The notes beneath the pieces are model-generated. The model did not search any database and was not told the origin of the DNA. It saw nothing but the letters and a program-made list of their open reading frames with translations. From Ktedonobacter sp. SOSP1-85 (GTDB lineage Bacteria > Chloroflexota > Ktedonobacteria > Ktedonobacterales > Ktedonobacteraceae): a stretch of DNA of 64,000 bases. Where the stretch lies: positions 3,883,501 to 3,947,500 of the forward strand of contig NZ_BNJI01000001.1 of assembly GCF_016587415.1 (NCBI RefSeq), given 5' to 3'. This document shows positions 23,555 through 31,394 of the stretch, piece by piece; positions within the stretch are counted from its first letter, which is position 1; each line of letters begins with the position of its first letter. The position numbers and the translations under genes were made by a program.

Positions 23555-24564
23555 CGATACAAATCACCGATTCTGCGCGCCTCAAAGCCGTTATCGCGGC
23601 TTTTCAGGGGAAACGGGTGCTTATTATAGGCGATATGGTTGCTGATGAGTATCTTATTGGGCGTCCGACTCGTATCGCGCGCGAAGCCCCTGTCTTGATC
23701 CTTGATCTGTATGAGGAGCGGACTATCCTGGGTGGGGCGGCTAATGTCGCTGTCAACGCCAACGCGCTTGGCGCAGAGGTCTTCCTGGCGGGAGTTGTGG
23801 GTGATGATATCGTGGGTAAGCGTCTGCGCCAGGCGATTGAGGAGTTGGGTATGCACCAGGAGGGGGTTGTGACCGATAACACACGTCCAACCTCGACGAA
23901 GACGCGTGTCATGGCCGGTAGCTCCCAGGTGGTACGCCAGCATATTGTGCGCGTGGACCGGGTGAACAAGTCTGATATCTGTGAACCCAGCAAGAGCCAG
24001 TTATGTGACTATATTCGCGAAGCGCTACCGAGCATGGATGCCGTCGTGCTCTCCGACTATGACCTGGGTATGATCAGTCCAGAGATCATTGAGACCTGTG
24101 TGCCCCTGGCGCGTGAGTTGAACAAGGTGATTGTCGTTGACTCTCATGGCTCATTGAGTCGCTTCCAGGGAGTAACAGCGCTGACACCGAACCAGCCAGA
24201 GGCGGAGAGTACTCTGGGGATGATGATTGAGACGCTGGAGGATTTGAACCAGGCCGGTGCCCGTCTTCTTGAAGAATGTAACGCTCAGAGCGTCCTGATC
24301 ACACGTGGAAGCGAGGGCATGAGCCTCTTCGAGTTCGGTAAAGAACCGTTGCATATTCCCATCTATCCGCTGCCACATGCAAGCGAGATTGTCGACACCA
24401 ATGGCGCAGGCGATACGGTTGCGGCAACCTTTACCCTGGGACTGGCCACGGGGGCATCCAAGGCGGAGGCTGCCTACCTGGCGAATGCCGCCGCGGCGCT
24501 GGTTGTGCGCCGCCTGGGCTGCGCCAGCAATACGCCTGAAGAGTTGAGGGGAATTTTGGCATGA
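23551..24564 (+). CDS. D-glycero-beta-D-manno-heptose-7-phosphate kinase (RfaE domain I)
   Basis: Protein of 337 residues, PfkB/ribokinase family. VLIIGDMVADEYLIGRPTRIAREAPV and LGGAANVAVNANALGAEVFL are the RfaE substrate-binding signatures; DTNGAGDTVAATF is the PfkB C-terminal motif with the catalytic Asp. In E. coli this domain is fused with the adenylyltransferase as HldE; here the two are separate genes joined by ATGA overlaps. I start at ATG 23551, inside the previous stop; the longer frame from 23452 is a shadow of the glycosyltransferase. Confidence 0.9.
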   Translation: MTIQITDSARLKAVIAAFQGKRVLIIGDMVADEYLIGRPTRIAREAPVLILDLYEERTILGGAANVAVNANALGAEVFLAGVVGDDIVGKRLRQAIEELGMHQEGVVTDNTRPTSTKTRVMAGSSQVVRQHIVRVDRVNKSDICEPSKSQLCDYIREALPSMDAVVLSDYDLGMISPEIIETCVPLARELNKVIVVDSHGSLSRFQGVTALTPNQPEAESTLGMMIETLEDLNQAGARLLEECNAQSVLITRGSEGMSLFEFGKEPLHIPIYPLPHASEIVDTNGAGDTVAATFTLGLATGASKAEAAYLANAAAALVVRRLGCASNTPEELRGILA

Positions 24565-25076
24565 GCAAAGAGATGATCGAGACGCGGAGCAAGGTACTAT
24601 CGCGTGCGCAACTGGCGCTAGAGGTTGCGCGCCGCCAGGAAGCGGGCGAGCGGGCCGTCTTTACCAATGGCTGTTTTGACCTGCTACACCTGGGGCATAT
24701 TCGCTACCTGCAAGAGGCACGCAGCCTGGGTGATTTCTTGATCCTGGGTCTGAATAGCGACGAAAGCGTGCGGCATCTGAAGGGGCCAACGCGCCCCCTG
24801 GTGCCCGAGTTAGAGCGTGCTGAACTGCTCGCCGCCCTGGCCTGCATCGATTATGTCACGATCTTTGGCGAGCCTACGGCCAGCGAGTTGATCGCGACCC
24901 TGGAACCGGCGATCTATGTCAAGGGCGGAGACTACGCGGGGAGTGTGCATGGCGTGGACCCTGAGAAACTGCCCGAAGCCCGGATCGTCTTTGGCTATGG
25001 TGGCGAGGTAAGCTTGATCTCCTACCTTCCTGGTCACTCAACCACGGAATTGATCCAGAAAATTCAGCGGCTGTAA
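24561..25076 (+). CDS. D-glycero-beta-D-manno-heptose 1-phosphate adenylyltransferase (RfaE domain II)
   Basis: Protein of 171 residues, nucleotidyltransferase fold: FTNGCFDLLHLGHIRYLQEA contains the HxGH motif, then LGLNSDESVRHLKGPTRPL, ending in ISYLPGHSTTELIQKI (ISSTxG-type motif altered to YLPGHSTT). Would make ADP-heptose with the preceding kinase. No GmhA/GmhB or epimerase gene is in the window. The stop at 25074-25076 lies 16 bases from the IS element. Confidence 0.9.
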   Translation: MSKEMIETRSKVLSRAQLALEVARRQEAGERAVFTNGCFDLLHLGHIRYLQEARSLGDFLILGLNSDESVRHLKGPTRPLVPELERAELLAALACIDYVTIFGEPTASELIATLEPAIYVKGGDYAGSVHGVDPEKLPEARIVFGYGGEVSLISYLPGHSTTELIQKIQRL

Positions 25077-25207
25077 TCATAAGTCATCCCGTCAGTAACA
25101 TAAGTCATCCCGAATTTTTTGAGGATGAGCTTGCCAAAAAGCCCTCCAGAGAGAAACTTGAGGAAAACACCCTTTACCACCTCAAGAACTCAACTGGAGG
25201 GCTCGAC

Positions 25208-26623
25208 ATGTCAACGCATTCTCTCATATGGCAAGAGGGTCCGCAAGTGTGGGCCTTTGACCCCGAACTGATGTCAGAGGCGCTCTTACGCCTGTTAGCT
25301 AAGCACCTCATGCCCCTGCTCCTGCAGCTGGATGCCCAGCTAGACAAGCGCCTGGTGCGCACCTTTGCGCGGTTGGTGCAAACCATCATCACTTTTCGTG
25401 ACCGGGTCAATGCCTTGCTCTTGACCGAACTGGGTGAACACCTGGGCTCAGCTCAGCAGACACCCGCTGCTGTCAAGCGCATCAGCCATCTGCTGCGTTC
25501 TCCCAAGTGGTCGAGCTCCCTCATCCGTGAGTATCTCTTGCAACGAGCGCACGAGCGCCTTGAGCAGTGGGAAGCCCAGCAGCTCATCGCGCTCCTGGTC
25601 TGGGATAGCAGTCAGCAGGAAAAAGCCGAAAGCATCCACAATGAGGAGTACTGCGCAGTGCGCTCGACGAAAGCAGCGCGCTTGAAGCGGATCAAGAAGG
25701 GCTTCTACACGCCTCCCAGTGGTCCCGTTTTTGTCCCCGGGCTTCACTGGGAAGGCGTCCTGCTGGTGGGTCTCTCCACCCGTCAGGATCCTCCCCAGGT
25801 GGCCGCCATGCGCTGGTGGACGAGCCGGGGAGTGCATGCCTCCTTCCAACGCGATGAACAAGGCAAGCTGCTCGTTGAGCTCAAGGAGCGCTTTGGTCGC
25901 CGCGTGATTCATATCTTTGACTCTGGCTTTGCAGGCAGCTTCTGGCTTGGGGTGCTCCTGGGCTTGGAGCTGCGCTTCATCATGCGCTGGAAGAGCAGTT
26001 ACAAGCTCCTTGATGAGCAGGGGTGTCTGCGCAAAACCTGGGAGATCGCCCGCGGCAAACCGAGTTGGGAGAAGATGGCCATCTGGGATGCGCGCAAGCA
26101 GTGCCTCGTGCCAGGAGGGATTGTGGCCTTTCCCGTTCGCCATCCTGACCACCCTGAGCATCCCCTCTGGTTGGTGGTCTGTCGCTCCCAAGATCGTGAG
26201 CCCTGGTATCTCTTGACGGCAGAACTTGCCAGCACTCCCACGCAGGCTTGGCCCACCTACTGGGCCTACGCCCGTCGCTGGCAGGTGGAGGAGGAAATCA
26301 AGGATCAAAAAAGTGAGCTCGGCTTTGAGAGTCCACGCGTGCAGGCATGGGAGACGCGCGAAAAGCTCTTGCTGATCGCGACGCTGGCCTACGACTTTCT
26401 GCTCTCGTTGTTGCATCCCTGGCTTGAGCCGCTGCGAACCTGGTGCATCGAGACCTTTTGTCCGCGCACGGGTCGGCACTTGCGCCTGGTGAAGCATCCC
26501 TTCGTGCGGCTGCGAAAGGCCGTACGAGCGCTTTGGCAGGCCTATCCACCCCAGGCGTTGCTCCCTCGGGAGCCCCCTGTGGCCGGGCGCGTCATCGTCA
26601 CGGAAGAAAAAGCATCCGTCTAA
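25208..26623 (+). CDS. IS4-family DDE transposase
   Basis: Protein of 471 residues. Catalytic D133 (LLVWDSS), D238 (IFDSGFAG) and the IS4 signature Y354-x2-R357-x3-E361-x6-K368 in YARRWQVEEEIKDQK. No frameshift or stop, so it appears intact. GGAGGG lies 6 bases before the ATG. An equally long antisense frame exists (25448-26734) but is a by-product of G/C-rich codons. Confidence 0.95.
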   Translation: MSTHSLIWQEGPQVWAFDPELMSEALLRLLAKHLMPLLLQLDAQLDKRLVRTFARLVQTIITFRDRVNALLLTELGEHLGSAQQTPAAVKRISHLLRSPKWSSSLIREYLLQRAHERLEQWEAQQLIALLVWDSSQQEKAESIHNEEYCAVRSTKAARLKRIKKGFYTPPSGPVFVPGLHWEGVLLVGLSTRQDPPQVAAMRWWTSRGVHASFQRDEQGKLLVELKERFGRRVIHIFDSGFAGSFWLGVLLGLELRFIMRWKSSYKLLDEQGCLRKTWEIARGKPSWEKMAIWDARKQCLVPGGIVAFPVRHPDHPEHPLWLVVCRSQDREPWYLLTAELASTPTQAWPTYWAYARRWQVEEEIKDQKSELGFESPRVQAWETREKLLLIATLAYDFLLSLLHPWLEPLRTWCIETFCPRTGRHLRLVKHPFVRLRKAVRALWQAYPPQALLPREPPVAGRVIVTEEKASV

Positions 26624-26796
26624 AGCCACAAGCACCTGCGTGCAAGCGTAAGCGGGAAAACGCAGCAGGGGACGCGTTGGCTTCGTATACACAGGGACAA
26701 GCCGCCACACGAGATCATGGGGCAAGGCGTGCACAAGCTGTGCTCCCCTGGCCGTGGCACGGGGGGAAATGGCAGGCCGGTACCTGTCTCCTGCAC

Positions 26797-26854
26797 AAAG
26801 GAAGAGATCCGGGGCCTTCTCCGCACGTGGAGAAGGCCCCGGATCTCTTCCTTT
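26797..26854 (+). terminator. Internal terminator of the IS element
   Basis: 26-bp perfect stem (26797-26822 with 26829-26854), loop GCACGT, right arm ending in CTTCCTTT plus TCC. It stops transposase transcripts before the right inverted repeat. Confidence 0.8.
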
Positions 26855-26900
26855 TCCTCAAAATTTGGGATGACTTATGTTACTGGCTATTTTAACATGA

Positions 26901-27743
26901 TCACCCCTCTACATGCGTGAAGAGGTCGTTCTCGCCCATGGTGTCATCACCCACGCGTGATGTGGCCAGTTGATAATATTCCGTGGCGCGCAGTTTGCGC
27001 TGAAACTCGGGAAGCATTTGCGCGACGGGGTTGCTGGGATTGACCTGGGTGCGATGCTGGGAGGCAGCCAGGACTTTGTCATCTTGCCAGCGCTCAACAT
27101 CCAGGACGATATTGATTTGTTCATCGGTAAGCCCCAGTGTTTGTGGATCAGCATTCTTAAAGGGACCGCCTGGTTCTTGCTCTTGTAACCACTCTGTCAT
27201 TGTGAGAATTTGCTGGCGCGTCATACCTGTATAGTAGAGTTTGGCGGCTGAGTGCGCGGGTCCCAGGTCTGGATAGAGAGCACTATCAGCGGCGGCATGA
27301 AACGCGCTGGTAGTGTAGCGGTAGATAGCCAGGTGATCGGGGTGCCCATCTGCTCCCGTTTCGTCGAAGGTGACAATGACCTGGGGGCGAAATTGGCGGA
27401 TAATTTGTACCAGTTTGCCAACCACTTCTGCCGGGCGAGCATGGATAAAGGCGCGTGCATGCTGATTATCTGGTGCGCCTCGCACTCCAGAGTCGCGGTA
27501 GCCCAAAAACCACAGGTTATTCACGCCAAGAAGGCTGGCGGCCATGCGCATCTCTTCTTCGCGAATCTCATCTAGATCGTCTCGTGTTTTGAGCAGGGGG
27601 TCAGAGATTTCGCCCACCTCACCACGGGTAGCAAAGACCAGGCCGGTCTCAATGCCAGAGGCGCGATAGTGAAGCAGGGCACCACTAATGAATCCTTCGT
27701 CGTCGGGATGGGCAAAAACGCCGAGCAGTCGTTTCGTTGACAT
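26901..27743 (-). CDS. PIG-L (LmbE/MshB-like) deacetylase
   Basis: Protein of 280 residues. Zinc site AHPDDE (H12, D14, D15) and the distal GHPDH; FLGYRDSGVRG is typical of the mycothiol/bacillithiol-type deacetylase branch (MshB, Mca). Likely removes an acetyl group from an N-acetylglucosaminyl substrate; which thiol or glycan cannot be told here. Its 3' end is 15 bases from the IS end, so the IS supplies the only terminator in sight. Confidence 0.9.
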   Translation of the reverse strand: MSTKRLLGVFAHPDDEGFISGALLHYRASGIETGLVFATRGEVGEISDPLLKTRDDLDEIREEEMRMAASLLGVNNLWFLGYRDSGVRGAPDNQHARAFIHARPAEVVGKLVQIIRQFRPQVIVTFDETGADGHPDHLAIYRYTTSAFHAAADSALYPDLGPAHSAAKLYYTGMTRQQILTMTEWLQEQEPGGPFKNADPQTLGLTDEQINIVLDVERWQDDKVLAASQHRTQVNPSNPVAQMLPEFQRKLRATEYYQLATSRVGDDTMGENDLFTHVEG

Positions 27744-27839
27744 GGTTTCTTTCCTTTGCGTTTTTCTGCCTGGATGAAACTCCTTTTAACTGTATCGTAT
27801 TCTAGGAAGCCCTGTCAACAGCAAGGAAACAGCTTAAGA

Positions 27840-27902
27840 GTTGGTTATGTTGCAGTGTGTGTCACGGTCTTCACCCGCGACGCACACTGCAACATAACCA
27901 AC
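27840..27902. repeat. 20-bp perfect hairpin between divergent genes
   Basis: Arms 27840-27859 and 27883-27902, loop 23 bases. Stands between the divergent PIG-L and phoU genes. The rest of this 365-bp gap holds a TATATAT-rich promoter-like stretch around 27970-28000. Confidence 0.75.
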
Positions 27903-28108
27903 CTTTACTGCACTCTACTACTCATCCCTTTAGATTAGAGCGAATAACCGCTGTAATACTCTATATTTCCTATGCTAAATATGCTACACTATATATGGTG
28001 AGGCGAATAAGGCACCTGAGGAACAAGCCAAGCGTGCTAAGATGGCAAGCTATGTAAGCCCTTCTTGGCGGAAGCCAGACAACTTTGATTAAGGAGTGAG
28101 CGGCAAAG

Positions 28109-28900
28109 ATGTCACGTTCGATTCTAGATAAAGAATTGCAAGAGCTGGATGCGCAAATTATCCGCCTGGGGACGATGGTGGATGAGGCCTTGGAGAGAGC
28201 TTTGGAGGCCTTAGCGGCTGGTGACCTGGCGAAAGCTGGTATGGTCATCGAAAATGATGCATTGATCGATAGTCTGAGAGCCGCGGTTGAGGAGCGTGCC
28301 ATTCGCCTGTTGACCCTACAGCAGCCACTGGGTGGGCGTGACCTGCGCTACCTGGCCTCGGTGCTTTCGATTGCGGGCGATCTTGAGCGCACTGGTGATG
28401 GCGCGGCTGGTATTGCGCAGAATATCCTGCGTATGACACCTCTGCGTGGGGATACGATGCCCCATGTCAAGATGGAGACGACTGGAATCAAGGATGCGGG
28501 CAGCGGAAATACGATCACGGAAGCCTCGATCATGAAAGGCATTCTCGACCTGGGGAAAGAGGCGCGGCGTGTCTTACAGGGCACCATTAAAGCCTTCAAG
28601 GATCGCGATGTGAAGGCCGCACGCTACATCTGGGAAGAAGATGATGTCGTAGATGTGCGTTACCACATGGTCCGTCATGACTTGATGGCCATGATGGGAG
28701 GCGCGCACGCAGTCCCAGCCCTCCTCAACGATTCCTTGATTCTCCAACGCGCCACGTATCTCCTCTGGATGGCCCATAAACTTGAGCGCGTTGGCGATCA
28801 CTGCGCCAACGTTTGTGAGCGTTTGCTCTTTATTGTTGAGGGTGATTCTTATGTACAGAATCTACCTCAGCAGGGGAAAGAGACGAAGCCGCAGGTGTAG
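28109..28900 (+). CDS. phoU: Phosphate signalling protein PhoU
   Basis: Protein of 263 residues with two PhoU three-helix repeats; each carries the metal-cluster motif: AGDLERTGDGAAGIAQ (about 90-105) and AHKLERVGDHCANVCE (about 227-242), both E-R-x-G-D. Represses phosphate uptake via PstSCAB and PhoR in other bacteria; no pst or pho genes are adjacent. An insert of about 25 residues (TPLRGDTMPHVKMETTG) separates the repeats. AAGGAGTGAG precedes the ATG. Confidence 0.94.
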   Translation: MSRSILDKELQELDAQIIRLGTMVDEALERALEALAAGDLAKAGMVIENDALIDSLRAAVEERAIRLLTLQQPLGGRDLRYLASVLSIAGDLERTGDGAAGIAQNILRMTPLRGDTMPHVKMETTGIKDAGSGNTITEASIMKGILDLGKEARRVLQGTIKAFKDRDVKAARYIWEEDDVVDVRYHMVRHDLMAMMGGAHAVPALLNDSLILQRATYLLWMAHKLERVGDHCANVCERLLFIVEGDSYVQNLPQQGKETKPQV

Positions 28901-28905
28901 GTCTT

Positions 28906-28978
28906 CCAAGCGGATGGTGTTAATGGAAGTGTGGCTGGGCTTTGCCCAGCCACACTTCCATTAACACCATCCGCTTGG
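28906..28978. terminator. 35-bp perfect hairpin between convergent genes
   Basis: Longest perfect stem in the window: 28906-28940 with 28944-28978, apex GGC-TTT-GCC. It exactly fills the gap between the phoU stop and the stop codon of the SGNH lipoprotein. Confidence 0.85.
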
Positions 28979-29716
28979 TTATTTTTGAATGGCGGTCCAG
29001 AACTTGTTGGCCAGGACAGCATAGCCTGCTGAGCTTGGATGAAAGCCATCGCCGCTCACAAATTCAGGATGAGCCGTTAGCTCGCTCTGTTCGGCGAAGA
29101 GATCCACGACGGGATCATGGTAGCGCGCCGCCTCATGCGTGATGCCAGCGTTCCAGCGCTTAATCTCCTGCAGGATGCTAGCCTTCTGCGCGGGTGTACG
29201 TCCTCCAAAGCTGGGGAGGAGCGTCAGGTCTGGTAAATTGGCCAGTACGATGCGAGCATGCGTACCTGTCTGGAGCTGATCCAAAAGCGTTTGTAGATCG
29301 TTCATATAGCTCTCATAAGTCACACCATCTACAAAATCATTAGCGACCAGCCAGATGGTAATCAGCTCTGGCGAAGTCGAGAGGGCCAGGGGCAGCTCGT
29401 TCGCGAGCGCTTTATGCAGGGTGCTGCCGCTGACGCCAAGGTTGATGAAATGCGAACCACGTGGCAGGTGCTGTGCGATGCGTGGCGCATATCCCTGCGT
29501 CTCTGGTTCAGTGCTGCCGACCCCTACGGCATCCGAGGCCCCAAGGGCCACATAGGTGAGGGCCTTGCCGTTTAGCAACTGTTTCCCATTCGCGGGCCGC
29601 GTTGGGGTTGGCTGCGCGCTTTGGTTGCTGCCACCATTACAGGCGCTACAGAAGAGGAGCAGAGCCAGCAGACAGACGCCCACTAACGCCCTGCCTGGTC
29701 GAATACGTTGTCTCAT
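28979..29716 (-). CDS. SGNH/GDSL-hydrolase lipoprotein
   Basis: Protein of 245 residues. Signal peptide with lipobox LFCSAC (lipidated Cys about 26). SGNH blocks: YVALGASDAVGVGS (block I with Ser), NLGVSGSTL (block II Gly), WLVANDFVD (block III Asn), GDGFHPSSAGYAVLA (block V Asp-x-x-His). Anchored outside the membrane, likely an esterase or deacylase; substrate unknown. Clearly a paralogue of 53334-54146 (shared ANLPDLTLLP and HPEFVSGDGFHPS stretches). Confidence 0.88.
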   Translation of the reverse strand: MRQRIRPGRALVGVCLLALLLFCSACNGGSNQSAQPTPTRPANGKQLLNGKALTYVALGASDAVGVGSTEPETQGYAPRIAQHLPRGSHFINLGVSGSTLHKALANELPLALSTSPELITIWLVANDFVDGVTYESYMNDLQTLLDQLQTGTHARIVLANLPDLTLLPSFGGRTPAQKASILQEIKRWNAGITHEAARYHDPVVDLFAEQSELTAHPEFVSGDGFHPSSAGYAVLANKFWTAIQK

Positions 29717-29824
29717 ATGTCCCTTGCCAATTGCAATAGGTATTCTTAAGTATTAAATAGCTCACTTCCCATATTGTAGCGTATTTAGACATCCAACTAC
29801 CAGCGATATGCCCTCCACAGAGAA

Positions 29825-29883
29825 AAGGAGGAGTGGGATGGGTGTGCGGGCGAATCGTTCGCACATCCATCCCACTCCTCCTT
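29825..29883 (-). terminator. 24-bp hairpin downstream of carbonic anhydrase
   Basis: Arms 29825-29848 and 29860-29883 with a single G-T pair and an inner CGAA/TTCG. Positioned 5 bases after the carbonic anhydrase stop codon. Confidence 0.75.
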
Positions 29884-29887
29884 ACAA

Positions 29888-30457
29888 TTATGCGCGTGTA
29901 TCGCGGTCTACTACAGCGAGCTGGCCGCTCTGGATGTCGATGACCAGGCCATGGATCGGGATGCGGGGCAGGTAGGGACTCTGACGAATGACCTCAACGA
30001 CCTCGTGGACATTCATATGAACATCATGAAAGGCACCAAGCCAGCGTAGAAGCCCATTAAGATCGCCCAAATTTTCGCGCTGGATCAACTGTTGCGGGTC
30101 GACTCCCAGGGCTTGCATAGAGGCAGTGAGCGCGGCGGGATTCACGTGCGCGAGGCCGCATTCCGTATGGCCGACGACGAGCACTTCGCGTACCCCAAGG
30201 AGATAGACACCGCCCGCGAGGGAGCGAATAAGATCATTAGCACCTCCGGTCCGCTCTGGCTGTGAGATAGTGGCTCCCGCCGTACGTAGCTCCAGGACAT
30301 CTCCCCGCTGAAGCCCAAGGGCCTGCTCAAACATTGTCACCAGGCGACAATCCATGCAGGTGACGACGGCTGTGCGCTTACGCGGTGTATGCCCAATCAA
30401 CGCAGGCCGCTGGGCCTGTAGAAAGCGCTCGTTATTAGCCAGAATTTCCTCTAACAT
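29888..30457 (-). CDS. Beta-class carbonic anhydrase
   Basis: Protein of 189 residues. Zinc ligands C34, H97 and C100 with the D36-R38 dyad (TCMDCR, VGHTECG). Converts CO2 to bicarbonate. ATG 30457 has AAAGGA upstream; an in-frame ATG six codons earlier is possible. Single gene, read leftwards, divergent from a receiver-domain gene. Confidence 0.93.
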   Translation of the reverse strand: MLEEILANNERFLQAQRPALIGHTPRKRTAVVTCMDCRLVTMFEQALGLQRGDVLELRTAGATISQPERTGGANDLIRSLAGGVYLLGVREVLVVGHTECGLAHVNPAALTASMQALGVDPQQLIQRENLGDLNGLLRWLGAFHDVHMNVHEVVEVIRQSPYLPRIPIHGLVIDIQSGQLAVVDRDTRA

Positions 30458-30533
30458 AAATGGCAATCCTTTCATAATTTCTCATGCACAACTTATTAGT
30501 TTGTATGGTGAACAGACCACACTTATTTCTGGA

Positions 30534-30596
30534 TTAGGGTGTGGTTGGTGCGTAGTGGCGGCCTGCGGCTGCCACTACGCACCAACCACACCCTAA
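30534..30596. repeat. 26-bp perfect hairpin between divergent genes
   Basis: Arms 30534-30559 and 30571-30596. Followed by GCGAGCACCGCAGGCGCGAG (30602-30621), the shared flank. Divergent position (carbonic anhydrase and receiver gene), so not a terminator of either. The remaining gap to 30832 is A/T-rich and must carry the receiver-gene promoter. Confidence 0.8.
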
Positions 30597-30832
30597 CCTT
30601 GGCGAGCACCGCAGGCGCGAGAGGTGATGCGAAAAAAGCACATAAAGCAAGGCTTCAAGAAGAGAGACGTTGATCAGGCTCTGGAATAAGAACGTTAACT
30701 CTTACAGAAAGCAATTACAGCTATTTCATATTTGTATAGAATTAGATAAAGTAATAAATGTTTGCATGTTTTTGTTGTATACTTATGCTCATATACAAAT
30801 ATTTTTCGTTTATTTTGGAAGGGAAACGTTGG

Positions 30833-31270
30833 GTGAAGAAAAAAGTATTGATTGCGGAAGATATTCGTTCATTGCGTGTAGTGTGTAAGCATATTTTGCG
30901 CGGAAATGGATATAACGTCCTGGAGGCGCGGACGGGTGAAGACGCCTTCTGGCTTAGCCTCTATGAGCGGCCTGAACTCGTCATTACCAGTGGGACCTTG
31001 CGGCGGACCAACGGCATCCTGCTCACACGGGCGCTGGCTACCCACCGGGCGACGTCAAATATCCCCTTGCTCTTTGTGGTGGGTACGCCCTCTCAAGAGG
31101 AGCCGAGTTTTGTCGATCACCAATTACAAGATTCTCAAGATCCACAAGACTCATTGAATATCTATACACCCCTGTATACGCCCCTGGACTCGAAGGACCT
31201 GTTAGTTTCGGTCGAAAGGTTCCTTGAGCTTACAGGACAATGGGAGGGAGAACAACAGAAGCGGGCCTGA
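30833..31270 (+). CDS. Atypical response-regulator receiver domain (no phospho-acceptor Asp)
   Basis: Protein of 145 residues, stand-alone receiver fold: KKVLIAED with the acidic pair E9-D10, then PELVITSGTLRRTNG where the usual phospho-acceptor Asp is S53. The conserved Lys after strand 5 is not evident (YTPLDSKDLL). So phosphorylation at the normal site is not possible. No output domain, no kinase gene near. GTG 30833 preceded by GGAAGGGA. It may act as a phosphorylation-independent adaptor. Confidence 0.75.
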   Translation: MKKKVLIAEDIRSLRVVCKHILRGNGYNVLEARTGEDAFWLSLYERPELVITSGTLRRTNGILLTRALATHRATSNIPLLFVVGTPSQEEPSFVDHQLQDSQDPQDSLNIYTPLYTPLDSKDLLVSVERFLELTGQWEGEQQKRA

Positions 31271-31394
31271 TAGCCCTGTGGACTCCAGGCTGTGCGCGAA
31301 CGTGCGTGTCTATCTGTACGAAACCCTCCAGGTATGCTATAGTGTCAAATATATGCCACTTATACGCTGACATAGAAGGTGGAATATTACGTCA

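Larger units (their letters stand above)
25093..26885 (+). mobile_element. IS4-family insertion sequence
   Basis: 1793 bp bounded by inverted repeats: 19 identical bases starting CAGTAACATAAGTCATCCC at 25093 and its complement ending at 26885, with further partial match (AATTTT..GAGGA). One transposase gene and one strong internal hairpin before the right end. No target-site duplication was seen. A 14-base piece of the end, CATAAGTCATCCCG, is repeated just outside at 25078-25091, so an older insertion or an end duplication is likely. Confidence 0.9.

Noticed and set aside
25448..26734. 428-codon open frame antisense to the transposase
   Set aside because: The sense frame has all IS4 catalytic residues and a ribosome site; the antisense product is rich in H, Q, R and P with no motif, as expected for a shadow frame.
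25083..26895. Target-site duplication of the IS element
   Set aside because: The bases outside the two inverted repeats (CCCGT on the left, GCTAT on the right) do not match.
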